From NCBI RefSeq assembly GCF_001969265.1, contig NZ_CP019304.1:496001-560000 (forward strand): 64,000 bases of DNA, written 5' to 3'. Within the stretch, counting starts at the first letter, position 1. Each line of letters starts with the position of its first letter. This DNA comes from Arthrobacter sp. QXT-31. Lineage in GTDB: Bacteria > Actinomycetota > Actinomycetes > Actinomycetales > Micrococcaceae. A program made the translations under genes and the position numbers. The notes beneath the pieces were generated by a model. It was given only the letters and a program-made list of their open reading frames with translations. It was not told the origin of the DNA and searched no databases. Below are positions 32,122 to 43,047 of this stretch, one piece after another.

Positions 32122-32679
32122 TCAGAGGCGCAGCAGCGACCGCACGCGGTGCCCGGCCAGCGCGGAGCGGCCGCGCAGCTCACCGAGCTCCATCACCACG
32201 CCGACGCCGGACACATGGACGCCGCAGCGTTCAAACAGGCGGGCGGCTGCCCCGAGCGTGCCGCCGGTGGCGAGGACGTCGTCCAGGATCAGCACCCGGC
32301 TGCCGCGCGCCAGGTCCGTCTTGTGCAGCTCCAGCGTGGAGGTGCCGTATTCCAGGGCGTAGTCCTCCGAGTACACCTCGCGCGGCAGCTTGCCCGCCTT
32401 GCGCACCGTAACAACGCCGGTGCCGGTGGCGTAGGCCGCGGCGGCAGCGAGCAGGAACCCGCGCGCCTCGACGCCGGCCACGGCGTCAAACTGCCCCTTG
32501 AAGGGCTCAACGAGCGCATCAACAACTGCCCGGAACGCGGGACCGTCGGCGAAGACGGGGGTCAGGTCCTTGAAGATGATGCCGGGCTTGGGATAGTCCG
32601 GAACCGTCGCGCAGAGGCTGGTGATGAGTTCGTCGACGGGACGGGACCTGGGCGCAGGAGGACGTTCGCTGGAGTTCAC
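32122..32679 (-). CDS. apt: Adenine phosphoribosyltransferase
   Basis: A 185-residue purine salvage enzyme forming AMP from adenine and PRPP. It carries PDYPKPGIIFKDLTPVF at the N-terminus, AGVEARGFLL, and the PRPP-binding loop VLILDDVLATGGTL. Length and motifs are canonical. It lies downstream of mpg (9-nt gap) and upstream of the helicase on the same strand. Confidence 0.95.
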   Translation of the reverse strand: MNSSERPPAPRSRPVDELITSLCATVPDYPKPGIIFKDLTPVFADGPAFRAVVDALVEPFKGQFDAVAGVEARGFLLAAAAAYATGTGVVTVRKAGKLPREVYSEDYALEYGTSTLELHKTDLARGSRVLILDDVLATGGTLGAAARLFERCGVHVSGVGVVMELGELRGRSALAGHRVRSLLRL

Positions 32680-32688
32680 CCGTCAAGC

Positions 32689-33327
32689 CTACGCCCGCGG
32701 CGGACGCGCCTTCGCCGCCTTGTAGCGGGATACGGTGGGGTCCCCGGTGATCCAGAACCGCCACGGATAGTCGTGGGTGCCGCCGTGCCCGGCGACGCCC
32801 ACCCTGGGCCCGGAACTGACATGGGCGGCCGGGGCGTGCGGCAGCACCAGGCTGAAAGGGGAACTCAGGGCGTCCCGCCCGCTGTCCTCGGTGGTCAGCC
32901 CGAGTGCCGTGGCCAGCCGGGCGGGTCCGCTGGCCAGGTCCTTCGGCGCTTTCGACGTCGGACGCCGCGCCAGCGCCAGGTCGCGGCCCTCGACGATTTC
33001 CCCGGCACGCAACAGCACGGCCGAGGCATGGCCCGCCGGACCGCAGACGACGTTGGCGCAGTTGTGCATGCCATACGTGAAGTAGACGTAGAGGTGGCCG
33101 GCCGGGCCGAACATGGGCGCGTTCCTGCGGGTGGGCCCGCGGTACGTGTGGGAGCCGGGATCCGGATGGAGCGAATCCACAGGTCCCATGTACGCCTCGA
33201 GTTCCGTGATCCGGACCGCGACGGTACCTTCCTCGCCGGCATGCGTCAGTATCGCGCCAAGGAGCAGCGGGGCAATCTCCCGCGCGTCGCCGGACAGGAA
33301 CTGCCGCACAGGGCCGCTGGTGGTCAT
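32689..33327 (-). CDS. mpg: DNA-3-methyladenine glycosylase (AAG/MPG family)
   Basis: A 212-residue glycosylase excising alkylated purines. The catalytic Glu/Tyr region ITELEAYMGPVDSLHP and the conserved TYRGPTRRNAPMFGPAGHLYVYFTYG stretch, seen here as RGPTRRNAPMFG and YVYFTYGMHNC, identify the family. It is divergent to the Ada-AlkA fusion across a 111-bp gap, so base-excision and direct-reversal genes for alkyl damage sit together. Equivalent of Rv1688, adjacent to tyrS in M. tuberculosis. Confidence 0.93.
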   Translation of the reverse strand: MTTSGPVRQFLSGDAREIAPLLLGAILTHAGEEGTVAVRITELEAYMGPVDSLHPDPGSHTYRGPTRRNAPMFGPAGHLYVYFTYGMHNCANVVCGPAGHASAVLLRAGEIVEGRDLALARRPTSKAPKDLASGPARLATALGLTTEDSGRDALSSPFSLVLPHAPAAHVSSGPRVGVAGHGGTHDYPWRFWITGDPTVSRYKAAKARPPRA

Positions 33328-33438
33328 GCCCCGACTTTACCGAAGCGCCGGCCGTGCAAACGGATACCCCGGAAGTCACCCCACGGCCATGTCCGATTTC
33401 CGCTAGCACGGCCCTTGGGCGGCTGGCAGGATGGAGTC

Positions 33439-35088
33439 ATGGACTTCTGGCAGCGCTACCGCGCCATCGACGCGCGGGACACACGCTTCGACGGGCAGTT
33501 CTACACAGCGGTGCGGACCACGGGCATCTACTGCCGGCCGTCATGCCCGGCGCGGACCCCGAAGGCGGAGAACGTCACCTTCTATGAGACGTCCGCCGCC
33601 GCGCATGAAGCCGGATACCGCGCGTGCAAGCGCTGCCTGCCCGAGGCCGTGCCGGGCACACCGGCGTGGAACCTGCGCTCGGACATTGCCGGCCGGGCCA
33701 TGCGACTGATCAACGACGGCGTGATCAACCGCGACGGCGTTGAGGGGCTGGCAGCGCGGCTGGGGTATTCGTCCCGCCAGCTCAACCGGATCCTCAGCCA
33801 CGAGCTCGGCGCCGGGCCCCTGTCCCTGGCCCGGGCCAGCAGGGCACAGACCGCCCGCACGCTGTTGGTATCCACATCGATGAAGCATGCCGACGTCGCC
33901 TTCGCCGCGGGTTTCAGCAGCGTCCGCCAGTTCAACGAGACCGTGGCCGAGGTGTTCGACATGACGCCGACCGCCCTGCGTGGCACCGCCCGGCACCATC
34001 CCTCGGCCGCGAGTACCTCCCTCACCTTGGCTCTCCCCTACCGCGAGCCATTCGACCCCGGCGTGTTCAGCTTCCTCGCCGCCCGTGCCATTGCCGGCAT
34101 TGAGGCCGGAACCGCAACGTCCTATGGGCGGACGCTGAGACTGCCGCACGGGGATGCGCGCTTCAGCGTGGAGTACACCGGTGCAGGGAACAGTCCCGTA
34201 CAGGACGGCACCGTAGCAGGTGGCGCCGTAACCGGCAGGACTGTGGCGTACGACGGCGGGCCGCAGCGGCAGCCGCTGGTGCTCACCATCAGCGCGGTGG
34301 ACCTTAGGGACCTGCCTGCCCTGCTGAGCAGGGTACGCCGGCTTTTCGACCTCGACGCCGATCCCATCGCCATCGACGGGGCACTGGGAGCCGATCCCCG
34401 GCTTGCGGCGTCCGTGGGGGCAGCCCCGGGGATCCGCCTGCCGGGAGCCCTGGATCCGCAGGAACTGCTGGTCCGGGCCATGGTGGGGCAGCAGATCACA
34501 GTGGCCGCCGCCCGTTCGGCCCTCACAGAGCTGGCCGCTGCCGGAAGTCACAGCGCGGCTGCGGGCGACGGGCTGACCCGGCTCTTCCCGTCCCCCGCGC
34601 AGATCGCGGAAGCCGGAGCTGAACTGCTTCGCGGCCCGCGGCGCAGGATAGAGTCTCTGCTGGCCGTCGCCACGGCTTTGGCTGACGGGACGCTGGACAT
34701 TGGCTACGGGGACGATCTGCCGGGTCTTTCCGCCAAGCTGCTTCCATTGCCCGGCGTCGGGCCGTGGACGGTGGGCTATGTGGCCATGCGGGTCCTCGGC
34801 GCACCGGACGTTTTCCTCGCCAACGACGCCGCGGTGCGGAACGGAATCCGGGCGCTGCCGGCTGGATTCAATGATTCCGGTTTCGGTGATCCCGGCGATA
34901 TCGGTGATCCCGGTGCCCCGCCCCCGGTAACCGGCAGTCCCCGAGGTGGCACCGCCCCGTCGTCGGACTTCCGGGAAGCCAGCCCGTGGCGTTCGTACGC
35001 CACCATGCATCTGTGGCGGGCAGCCGCCGCCGTGCCAAGAACCTCCACCGCCCGCAAGGCGCAAACAACGAAAGAAGCAGTGCGATGA
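33439..35088 (+). CDS. Ada-AlkA fusion: methyl-responsive regulator and 3-methyladenine glycosylase II
   Basis: A 549-residue three-part protein. Residues 1-75 are the Ada zinc domain with four Cys (in TTGIYCRPSCPA and RACKRCLP), where one Cys would accept a methyl from DNA phosphotriesters. Residues 80-185 are an AraC-type helix-turn-helix (LAARLGYSSRQLNRIL and FSSVRQFNETV). From about 200 on is AlkA: an N-terminal beta domain, then the HhH-GPD glycosylase with PGVGPWTVGYVAMR and the catalytic Asp in LANDAAVR. An unusual Gly/Asp/Pro-rich insert of about 45 residues sits before the C-terminal SPWRSYATMHLW. The open frame upstream to 32098 is only antisense to apt and mpg. Its TGA overlaps ogt (ATGA). 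Confidence 0.93.
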   Translation: MDFWQRYRAIDARDTRFDGQFYTAVRTTGIYCRPSCPARTPKAENVTFYETSAAAHEAGYRACKRCLPEAVPGTPAWNLRSDIAGRAMRLINDGVINRDGVEGLAARLGYSSRQLNRILSHELGAGPLSLARASRAQTARTLLVSTSMKHADVAFAAGFSSVRQFNETVAEVFDMTPTALRGTARHHPSAASTSLTLALPYREPFDPGVFSFLAARAIAGIEAGTATSYGRTLRLPHGDARFSVEYTGAGNSPVQDGTVAGGAVTGRTVAYDGGPQRQPLVLTISAVDLRDLPALLSRVRRLFDLDADPIAIDGALGADPRLAASVGAAPGIRLPGALDPQELLVRAMVGQQITVAAARSALTELAAAGSHSAAAGDGLTRLFPSPAQIAEAGAELLRGPRRRIESLLAVATALADGTLDIGYGDDLPGLSAKLLPLPGVGPWTVGYVAMRVLGAPDVFLANDAAVRNGIRALPAGFNDSGFGDPGDIGDPGAPPPVTGSPRGGTAPSSDFREASPWRSYATMHLWRAAAAVPRTSTARKAQTTKEAVR

Positions 35089-35594
35089 AAGCCCAGCTCC
35101 TCACCATGTCGACGCCGGATGGGCCGTTCACCATCATCGCCCGCGACGGCCTAGTGCTCGCCTCAGGCTGGACCGCCGACCCGAAGGAGCTCACCGGCCA
35201 GATCCATCCGGAACTGCTGCCCGACGCGTACGAAGCGGTGGAGCACCTCGGACTGATTTCCGCGGCGGTGGAGGCCTTCTACGCCGGCGATCCGGCGCCG
35301 GCCATGGGCGTGCCCGTGCTGCAGAAGTCGGGCCCGTTCCGCGCCCATGCCTGGGACGTGCTCCGGACCGTCAGCCCGGGGGCACCGGTCACCTACACCG
35401 AATACGCGGAGCTGTCCGGCAATGCGAAGGCAGTCCGGGCCGCGGCCAGCGCCTGTGCCTTCAATGCCGCGGCGCTGTTCGTGCCGTGCCACAGGGTGAT
35501 CCGCACGGACGGCACGATGGGCGGGTTCCGCTGGGGTCTGCGGATCAAGGAAAGCCTGCTGGCCCGCGAAAAGCAGGGTCTCTCTGCCGGTTGA
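35085..35594 (+). CDS. ogt: Methylated-DNA--protein-cysteine methyltransferase
   Basis: A 169-residue suicide enzyme moving methyl from O6-methylguanine to its own cysteine. The active site PCHRVIRTDG is intact, with the helix-turn-helix Arg finger region AVRAAASACAFNAAALF. The ATG overlaps the Ada-AlkA stop by four bases (ATGA), so the two are a coupled operon, probably induced by alkylation through the Ada part. Confidence 0.95.
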   Translation: MKAQLLTMSTPDGPFTIIARDGLVLASGWTADPKELTGQIHPELLPDAYEAVEHLGLISAAVEAFYAGDPAPAMGVPVLQKSGPFRAHAWDVLRTVSPGAPVTYTEYAELSGNAKAVRAAASACAFNAAALFVPCHRVIRTDGTMGGFRWGLRIKESLLAREKQGLSAG

Positions 35595-35609
35595 GTGCTG
35601 CCGGTTGAG

Positions 35610-36374
35610 CTACTTGGCGGGCACCCCGGAAGGCCACGGCAGCAGTTCCGGCAGGTCCACCCCGTCGGCAGCGGCGGCGGCGCGCAGGCTGCCGAGCGAC
35701 GGTTCCCGTCCGGCGAGCCACGCCGCAATGTCGGTGACCATCCCGCTGATGACAGTGGAGCGGCCGCCGGTGCCGATCGTCGTGGGAGGCATGCCCAGAG
35801 GCTGCAGTACGAGCTTTTGGTCCTCCGGCACACGCGCGGCCAGGAAACCGAAGAGGTGCTCACAGAACTGCCTGCTCCACGTTTCGGGACCTCGGCCGGT
35901 GTTGAGGTCCGAGGCGTGAATCACGAGTTCGCGCCAGAGCGCAAGGCCGCCGTCCAGCACCACTCCCCCGCGGTAGGAAATCGGCGCGCGCCAGCCGCCG
36001 GCACCAGACGCATCAGCGTCCAGCGCGTCGAAGGCGCGCAGTGCCCGGTCCAGAGCTGAGTCCAGGTCCGCGCGGTGCTGCTCCAGAGCATGTCCGGCGC
36101 TCATTTCGATAGCTTTCGTGCGCCCGTCATAGCCGCCGTCGTACAGTTCCACCGTTTCCCCGCGCGCGGCGTATTCGAGCTGCCGCGCCATCGCGTTGGA
36201 GATGCCGGCGATATGCGCGAGGACGTGCCCGCGGGTCCAGCCCGGAAGGGCCGACGGCCCCCGGACATCAGCATCGGTGAGTTTCGCTGTCAGAGAGGTC
36301 ACTACGTCGGCAGCTTTGTGGAGTTCGGCGCGCAAAGTATCCGGCGCGAGGGTGCCTGGTGTGATTGCCGTCAT
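35610..36374 (-). CDS. Maleylpyruvate isomerase-family mycothiol-dependent enzyme (DinB-like)
   Basis: A 254-residue four-helix-bundle protein of the MDMPI/DinB superfamily. The metal-ligand pattern is visible: His in LPGWTRGHVLAHIAGI (GH and AH) and Glu/His in ALWRELVIHASDL. These proteins use mycothiol, the actinobacterial thiol, in isomerisation or detoxification. Named maleylpyruvate isomerase by family only; no aromatic degradation genes are nearby, so the substrate is unknown. Confidence 0.75.
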   Translation of the reverse strand: MTAITPGTLAPDTLRAELHKAADVVTSLTAKLTDADVRGPSALPGWTRGHVLAHIAGISNAMARQLEYAARGETVELYDGGYDGRTKAIEMSAGHALEQHRADLDSALDRALRAFDALDADASGAGGWRAPISYRGGVVLDGGLALWRELVIHASDLNTGRGPETWSRQFCEHLFGFLAARVPEDQKLVLQPLGMPPTTIGTGGRSTVISGMVTDIAAWLAGREPSLGSLRAAAAADGVDLPELLPWPSGVPAK

Positions 36375-36411
36375 GCCGCCATCCTACGCACGGTTTATCC
36401 CGCTTAACGCA

Positions 36412-36470
36412 GCGAGGTGGCATTAGCCGCAATAGTTCCGAAGAACATTGCCGCCAAAATGCCACCTCGC
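36412..36470. repeat. Long imperfect palindrome between argH and isomerase gene
   Basis: Outer arms GCGAGGTGGCATT (36412-36424) and its exact complement (36458-36470), 13 bp perfect. The inner parts (GCCGCAATAGTTC against a slightly altered copy) also pair, so almost the whole 59 bp folds. It may terminate the arginine operon; there is no strong T run. It also looks like a dispersed palindromic intergenic unit, but I saw no other copy in the window. Confidence 0.6.
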
Positions 36471-36482
36471 GTGGGCGGAGTG

Positions 36483-37898
<1,416 letters not shown>

Positions 37899-39104
37899 TT
37901 ACTTTCCTGCGACGCGGATGTCGCGGCCGGAGGCAACCTTGGCGGACATGCCCCACAGTTCGATGAAGCCGCGCGCCATGGACTGGTCGAACGTGTCGCC
38001 GGTGTCGTAGGTAGCCAGGTTGAAATCGTAGAGCGCGGTCTCGGAGCGGCGTCCGTTGACGATCGCCTGGCCGCCGTGCAGCACCATGCGGATGTCGCCG
38101 GTGACGTACTTCTGGGTGTCCTCGATGAAGGCGTCCAGGGAGCGCTTCAGCGGGGAGAACCACTGGCCGTCGTACACCAGCTCTGCCCAGCGCTGGCCAA
38201 CGGTGGCCTTGAAGCGGGCCTGCTCGCGCTCGATGGTGACGTCCTCGAGGTGCTTGTGCGCGGTGATGAGCGCCATGGCGCCCGGTGCTTCGTAGATTTC
38301 GCGGGACTTGATGCCCACGAGGCGGTCCTCGACGACGTCGATGCGGCCCACGCCCTGTGCGCCGGCGCGGCGGTTCAGTTCCTTGATGGCCTGCAGCGGG
38401 GTGACCTTTACGCCGTCAATTGCGACGGGCACGCCTGCTTCGAAGGAGATGGTGACCTCATCCGGTGCCGGCGGGAATTCCGGGGTGGCGGTGTAGTCGT
38501 AGATGTCCTTGGTAGGGGCGTTCCAGATGTCCTCGAGGTAGCCGGTTTCGACGGCGCGTCCCCAGACGTTCTGGTCGATCGAGTACGGGTTCTTCTTGGT
38601 GGTCTCGATCGGCAGGCCCTTTTCCTCGGCGAAGGCGATGGCCTTGTCGCGGGTCAGGGCGAGGTCGCGGACGGGCGCGATGCACTTCAGGTCCGGGCCG
38701 AGGGTCTGGATGCCCACTTCGAAGCGGACCTGGTCGTTGCCCTTGCCGGTGCAGCCGTGGGCCACGGTGGTGGCGCCGAATTCGCGGGCCGCCTTGACCA
38801 GGTGCTTGACGATGACGGGACGGGAGATGGCGGACACCAGCGGGTAGTGGCCCTGGTAGAGGGCGTTGGCCTTCAGGGTGGGCACGCAGTATTCGTTGGC
38901 GAACTCGTCGGACGCGTCGGCCACGTAGGCCTCGACGGCGCCGCAGCCGAGGGCGCGCTGGCGGATGGTTTCCAGCGATTCGCCGCCCTGTCCGACGTCG
39001 ACCGCCACGGCGATGACCTCGGCGCCGGTGGCTTCACCGATCCAGCCGATGGCTACGGAAGTATCCAGGCCACCTGAGTAGGCCAGAACAATACGCTCAG
39101 TCAC
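37899..39104 (-). CDS. argG: Argininosuccinate synthase
   Basis: A 401-residue ATP-dependent ligase joining citrulline and aspartate. The ATP-binding P-loop AYSGGLDTS lies at the N-terminus, and [26 protein letters not shown] sequence (seen as [10 protein letters not shown] and [10 protein letters not shown]) follows. Start is GTG at 39104 with AAGGAG 8 nt upstream. The 76-nt leader between argR and argG is strikingly A/C-rich on the coding strand (runs of ACAAAC), suggesting an unstructured ribosome landing zone. Coupled closely to argH. Confidence 0.97.
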   Translation of the reverse strand: MTERIVLAYSGGLDTSVAIGWIGEATGAEVIAVAVDVGQGGESLETIRQRALGCGAVEAYVADASDEFANEYCVPTLKANALYQGHYPLVSAISRPVIVKHLVKAAREFGATTVAHGCTGKGNDQVRFEVGIQTLGPDLKCIAPVRDLALTRDKAIAFAEEKGLPIETTKKNPYSIDQNVWGRAVETGYLEDIWNAPTKDIYDYTATPEFPPAPDEVTISFEAGVPVAIDGVKVTPLQAIKELNRRAGAQGVGRIDVVEDRLVGIKSREIYEAPGAMALITAHKHLEDVTIEREQARFKATVGQRWAELVYDGQWFSPLKRSLDAFIEDTQKYVTGDIRMVLHGGQAIVNGRRSETALYDFNLATYDTGDTFDQSMARGFIELWGMSAKVASGRDIRVAGK

Positions 39105-39180
39105 GGAACATGCTCCTTAGTTGTTTGTTTGTGTTTTCGTTTGTCTTGGAGGCAGCGGCGGGGTTCCGGAAGGGGCCGGC

Positions 39181-39711
39181 CTATTGGCCGGCTTCCTCTG
39201 CGAGCTGCAGGAACCGGGCAGCCAGGTCCGGCCCGCCCAGCGGGTCCCGGGCCACGAGCAGCACGGTGTCGTCCCCGGCGATGGTGCCCAGGATCGAGGG
39301 CATCACCGAATGGTCGATGGCGAGGGCGAGGAAGTTCGCCGCGCCGGGCGGGGTGCGGAGCACCACGAGATTGGCCGATGCCTCGGCCGTGACCAGCAGT
39401 TCGCCGCAGAGCCGCGCGAGCCTGGCATCGAGGATTTCCTGGCTTACCCCGCTCTTGGCCGCCCGCTCCCCGCCTTCGCCGGGGACGGCGTAGACCAGCA
39501 CGCCCTCTTTGCCCCGGACGCGGACGGCACCGAGTTCCACAAGGTCGCGCGACAGCGTGGCCTGGGTGACCTGCACGCCGTCGTCCGCCAGCAGTGCCGC
39601 AAGCTCCGCCTGGGAACGCACCGATTCGCCGGTCAGGATCGCGGTGATCCGAGCCTGGCGGGCGGTTTTGGTGGCCGGGCTCGCGCCGGGGGCCGCCGGG
39701 TTGGTGGACAC
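39181..39711 (-). CDS. argR: Arginine repressor
   Basis: A 176-residue ArgR/AhrC protein. The N-terminal winged helix includes [20 protein letters not shown], and the C-terminal oligomerisation and arginine-binding domain includes [15 protein letters not shown]. It starts at GTG 39711, overlapping the argF TAG by one base (TAGTG). Being inside the operon it regulates, it probably controls its own level through the operators upstream of argC (45245-45274). Arginine acts as corepressor in the family. Confidence 0.95.
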   Translation of the reverse strand: MSTNPAAPGASPATKTARQARITAILTGESVRSQAELAALLADDGVQVTQATLSRDLVELGAVRVRGKEGVLVYAVPGEGGERAAKSGVSQEILDARLARLCGELLVTAEASANLVVLRTPPGAANFLALAIDHSVMPSILGTIAGDDTVLLVARDPLGGPDLAARFLQLAEEAGQ

Positions 39712-40718
39712 TAGAACGTGCTCTCCCCGGTGCCCTCAACGGGGGAAAGCCCGTCGACGAAAGCCAGCCCGGACCGGTGCATGAGCCAGGCCATGAGCCC
39801 CTTCTGCGCATGCAGGCGGTTCTCGGCCTCGTCCCACACGATCGACTGCGGACCATCGATCACGCCGGCCGAGATTTCGTAGCCGCGGTAGGCGGGAAGA
39901 CAGTGCAGCACCACGGCGTCCGCGGCGGCCTGGGCCAGCGCGGCCTCGTCCACGGAGTATTCACGGAACAGCTGCAGCCGCGCCGCCTTCTCCGCTTCCT
40001 GGCCCATGGAAACCCAGGTGTCAGTGGCGACGACGTCCGCTCCCTTGAGTGCCTCCGCGGCATCGGTGGTGATGAGGACGGAGCCGCCGGTCTCGGCGGC
40101 GCGTTCCTGGGCGGCGGCCACGATCCCGGCGGCGGGCAGGTAGCCCTCCGGGCCGGCGATCCGGACGTGCATGCCGGCCGTGACGCCGGCCAGCAGGTAG
40201 GAGTTGGCCATGTTGTTGGCGGCGTCGCCGAGGTAGGCCATGGTGAGGCCCTTGAGTTCGCCCTTGTGCTCCTTGACCGTCAGCAGGTCGGCGAGCAGCT
40301 GGCACGGGTGGTAGTCATCGCACAGGGCGTTGATCACCGGAACCTTCGAGTTCTCAGCCATGGCAACCAGGCCGGAGTGCGCGCCGGTCCGCCACACGAT
40401 GGTGGAGACCATGCGCTCGAGGACCTTGGCGGTGTCCTCGACGGACTCCTTGTGCCCGATCTGCGCCTCGCCTGGGTTGATGATCAGGGCGTTGCCGCCC
40501 ATATCCGCCACGCCGGTGGCAAAGGAGACCCGGGTCCGGGTGGAGGTCTTGTCGAAAATGACGGCCACGGTCTTGCGGCCGCTGCCTTCGGCGGCGAACG
40601 GCTGGATGCTGTACGGCGCGGCCTTCATCCGGCCGGCGAGCTCCAGGACTTCCGCCTGCTCGGCAGGGGTGAGGTCCGTGTCCTTGAGGAAGTGGCGGAT
40701 GGTGCCGGTGGAAGTCAC
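39711..40718 (-). CDS. argF: Ornithine carbamoyltransferase
   Basis: A 335-residue transcarbamylase forming citrulline from ornithine and carbamoyl phosphate. The carbamoyl-phosphate site STRTRVSFA is present, along with [16 protein letters not shown] (ornithine side) and [12 protein letters not shown] near the C-terminus. GTG start at 40718 within a GTGA overlap with the argD stop. Length slightly above the usual 310-ish, due to short termini. It makes the anabolic enzyme in the operon. Confidence 0.96.
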   Translation of the reverse strand: MTSTGTIRHFLKDTDLTPAEQAEVLELAGRMKAAPYSIQPFAAEGSGRKTVAVIFDKTSTRTRVSFATGVADMGGNALIINPGEAQIGHKESVEDTAKVLERMVSTIVWRTGAHSGLVAMAENSKVPVINALCDDYHPCQLLADLLTVKEHKGELKGLTMAYLGDAANNMANSYLLAGVTAGMHVRIAGPEGYLPAAGIVAAAQERAAETGGSVLITTDAAEALKGADVVATDTWVSMGQEAEKAARLQLFREYSVDEAALAQAAADAVVLHCLPAYRGYEISAGVIDGPQSIVWDEAENRLHAQKGLMAWLMHRSGLAFVDGLSPVEGTGESTF

Positions 40719-42004
40719 TGTGCGTCCTTTGCGGTTTGCAGGATGGCCGGAAGGGCGGCCAGGAAACGGTCCGCCTGTTCCGTGGTGAGGATGAGCGGCG
40801 GGGCCAGGCGGATGGTGCGCGGGCCGGGGCTGTTAATGATGAAGCCGGCGTCCAGGGCTGCGGTCACGGCTGCGGGGGCGACGTCGGCGTCCAGGTCGAA
40901 GCCGATCAGCAGTCCCTCGCCGCGCACCTTCGTGACACCGTCGACGGCGGCCAGCGCCTTCCGGAAATGGTCACCCACGCTGCGGACGTTCTCCAGCACG
41001 TGCTGGCTTTCGATGGCGTGCAGCGTGGCCAGTGCGGCCGCGGTGGCCACCGGGTTTCCGCCGAAGGTGCTGCCATGCTGCCCGGCGGACAGGAGCGACG
41101 ACGCCTGCTCCCCGAACGTGATGAGGGCGCCGATCGGGAATCCGCCGCCGAGGCCCTTGGCCAGCGTGATGGCGTCCGGCACGATCCCGGCGTCCTCGCT
41201 GGCCAGCCACTTGCCCGTGCGTGCGATGCCCGTCTGCACCTCGTCCAGGATCAGCAGCGCACCGGCTTCGGAGGTGGCTTCACGCGCCGCCTTCAGGTAG
41301 CCGGCCGGCAGGGGCCGGACGCCTGCCTCGCCCTGGATGGGCTCGAGGAAGACGGCGGCGACAGTGTCGTCGACGGCGTTGCGCAGGGCCTCGATGTCCC
41401 CGAACGGAATGTGCTCCACTCCCCCGGGCACGGGCTCGAAGGGGGTGCGGTAGGCCTCCTTGGCGGTGAGCGCCAGCGCGCCCATGGTCCGGCCATGGAA
41501 TGCGCCTTCGAGCGCGATGATCCGGCTGCGGGGCTTGCCGCCGGCCTCACCCGCTGCGGAACCCGAGTTCCGGCGGGCCAGCTTGAAGGCGGCTTCGTTG
41601 GCCTCGGTGCCGGAGTTGGTGAAGAACACCTTGGAGCCGGCAGGCGCTGCGCTGAGCTCCAGGAGCTTTTCGGCCAGGGCGATCTGGGTGGGGCTGGTGA
41701 AGAAGTTGGAGACATGCCCGAGGGTGGCCAGCTGGCTGGAGATCACCGAGGTCACGAACGGGTGGGCGTGGCCCAGCGCGTTGACGGCGATGCCGCCGAG
41801 GAGGTCCAGGTATTCCTTGCCATCGGCGTCCCAGACGAGGCAGCCGGCGCCGCGGACCAGCACCCGCTGGGGCGTGCCGAAGACGCCCATCAGCGACGAG
41901 GAGTAGCGCGCCAGCCACTCGGAGCCGCTGCTGCTGGGGACTATTGTGGTTGCGGCGGCCGCCCCAGCGTCAGGGGCCTGGCTCACGTCAACAGTTTCGT
42001 TCAT
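40715..42004 (-). CDS. argD: Acetylornithine aminotransferase
   Basis: A 429-residue PLP-dependent class III aminotransferase converting N-acetylglutamate semialdehyde to N-acetylornithine. The PLP lysine lies in [15 protein letters not shown], the cofactor Asp in [13 protein letters not shown], and [15 protein letters not shown] is typical. It begins in an ATGA overlap with the argB stop at 42001-42004. N-terminal 30 residues are a variable Ala-rich tail. Confidence 0.96.
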   Translation of the reverse strand: MNETVDVSQAPDAGAAAATTIVPSSSGSEWLARYSSSLMGVFGTPQRVLVRGAGCLVWDADGKEYLDLLGGIAVNALGHAHPFVTSVISSQLATLGHVSNFFTSPTQIALAEKLLELSAAPAGSKVFFTNSGTEANEAAFKLARRNSGSAAGEAGGKPRSRIIALEGAFHGRTMGALALTAKEAYRTPFEPVPGGVEHIPFGDIEALRNAVDDTVAAVFLEPIQGEAGVRPLPAGYLKAAREATSEAGALLILDEVQTGIARTGKWLASEDAGIVPDAITLAKGLGGGFPIGALITFGEQASSLLSAGQHGSTFGGNPVATAAALATLHAIESQHVLENVRSVGDHFRKALAAVDGVTKVRGEGLLIGFDLDADVAPAAVTAALDAGFIINSPGPRTIRLAPPLILTTEQADRFLAALPAILQTAKDAQ

Positions 42005-42960
42005 GCGTTCGTCTCCTCGTCCGGGACCACCTGGGTGCCGATGCCCGCCGTCGTAAATGTTTCAAGAAGCATTGAGTGCGGCAGCCGGCCGTCCACAATG
42101 TGCGCCCGCTCCACGCCCTCGTCAATGGCCTTGAGGCAGGCGGCCATCTTCGGGATCATGCCGGATTCGAGCCTGGGGAGCATGTCCCGCAGCTCCGAGG
42201 CCGTCAGCGAGGAAATCAGCGAGGATTTGTCCGGCCAGTTGGCGTAAAGGCCTTCGACGTCGGTCAGGATGACCAGCTTCGAGGCGCCCAGCGCGGAGGC
42301 GACGGCGGCCGCCGCTGTATCCGCGTTGACGTTCAGGACCTGGCCGGTTGGCTGGAAGCGCGCTGTGCCGGTCACGCCGTCACCGGCGTCGGTGATCTCC
42401 GGGGCGACGGTGGAGATCACGGGGATCCGGCCGGCGTCGAGAATGTCCACGATGCCGGCGGGGTCCACGCCGACCACCTCGCCCACGAGGCCGAGGTCCA
42501 CCTCCTCGCCGTCAACCACGGTACCGGTGCGGACGGCGCGCAGCAGGCCGCCGTCCTCGCCGGACATGCCGACGGCGTACGGCCCGTGCGAGTTGATCAG
42601 GCCCACCAGTTCACGGCCCACCTGGCCGGTGAGGACCATGCGCACCACGTCCATCGCCTCGGGCGTGGTCACGCGCAGGCCGCCCTTGAACTCCGACTCG
42701 ATGCCTAGCCTGCCCAGCATTGAGTTGATCTGCGGGCCGCCGCCGTGGACCACCACGGGGTGGATGCCCACGTGGTGGAGGAACACGACGTCCTCGGCGA
42801 AAGCGCGGCGCAGTTCATCGTTGACCATGGCGTTGCCGCCATATTTGATCACCATGGTGGTTCCGGCGAAGCGCTGGATCCACGGCAGGGCTTCGATGAG
42901 CGTGCCTGCCTTGTCCTGGGCATCACTCATGGACGTTGATTCGCGGGTCTGGGTGTTCAT
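42001..42960 (-). CDS. argB: N-acetylglutamate kinase
   Basis: A 319-residue amino acid kinase-fold enzyme phosphorylating N-acetylglutamate. KYGGNAMVN and [14 protein letters not shown] mark nucleotide and substrate loops, and [14 protein letters not shown] and LTDVEGLY are present later. The ATG at 42960 starts a 10-residue tail; the homologous part starts near a second Met at residue 11. In this pathway it is usually the arginine feedback-inhibited step. There is a gap of 68 bp from argJ that holds tandem repeats. Confidence 0.96.
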   Translation of the reverse strand: MNTQTRESTSMSDAQDKAGTLIEALPWIQRFAGTTMVIKYGGNAMVNDELRRAFAEDVVFLHHVGIHPVVVHGGGPQINSMLGRLGIESEFKGGLRVTTPEAMDVVRMVLTGQVGRELVGLINSHGPYAVGMSGEDGGLLRAVRTGTVVDGEEVDLGLVGEVVGVDPAGIVDILDAGRIPVISTVAPEITDAGDGVTGTARFQPTGQVLNVNADTAAAAVASALGASKLVILTDVEGLYANWPDKSSLISSLTASELRDMLPRLESGMIPKMAACLKAIDEGVERAHIVDGRLPHSMLLETFTTAGIGTQVVPDEETNA

Positions 42961-42990
42961 GCGGCTGGTTCTCCAGGGTTGCTGGCGGAT

Positions 42991-43047
42991 CTGGCTTGAG
43001 TAGGCCCATCTAGCTCGAGTAGGCCTATCTAGCTTGAATAAGCACTG
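42991..43047. repeat. Three tandem 19-bp repeats spanning the argJ stop codon
   Basis: Plus strand units CTGGCTTGAGTAGGCCCAT (42991-43009), CTAGCTCGAGTAGGCCTAT (43010-43028) and CTAGCTTGAATAAGCACTG (43029-43047). The third overlaps the last argJ codons and stop, as if the gene end was duplicated into the argJ-argB gap. Confidence 0.65.
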
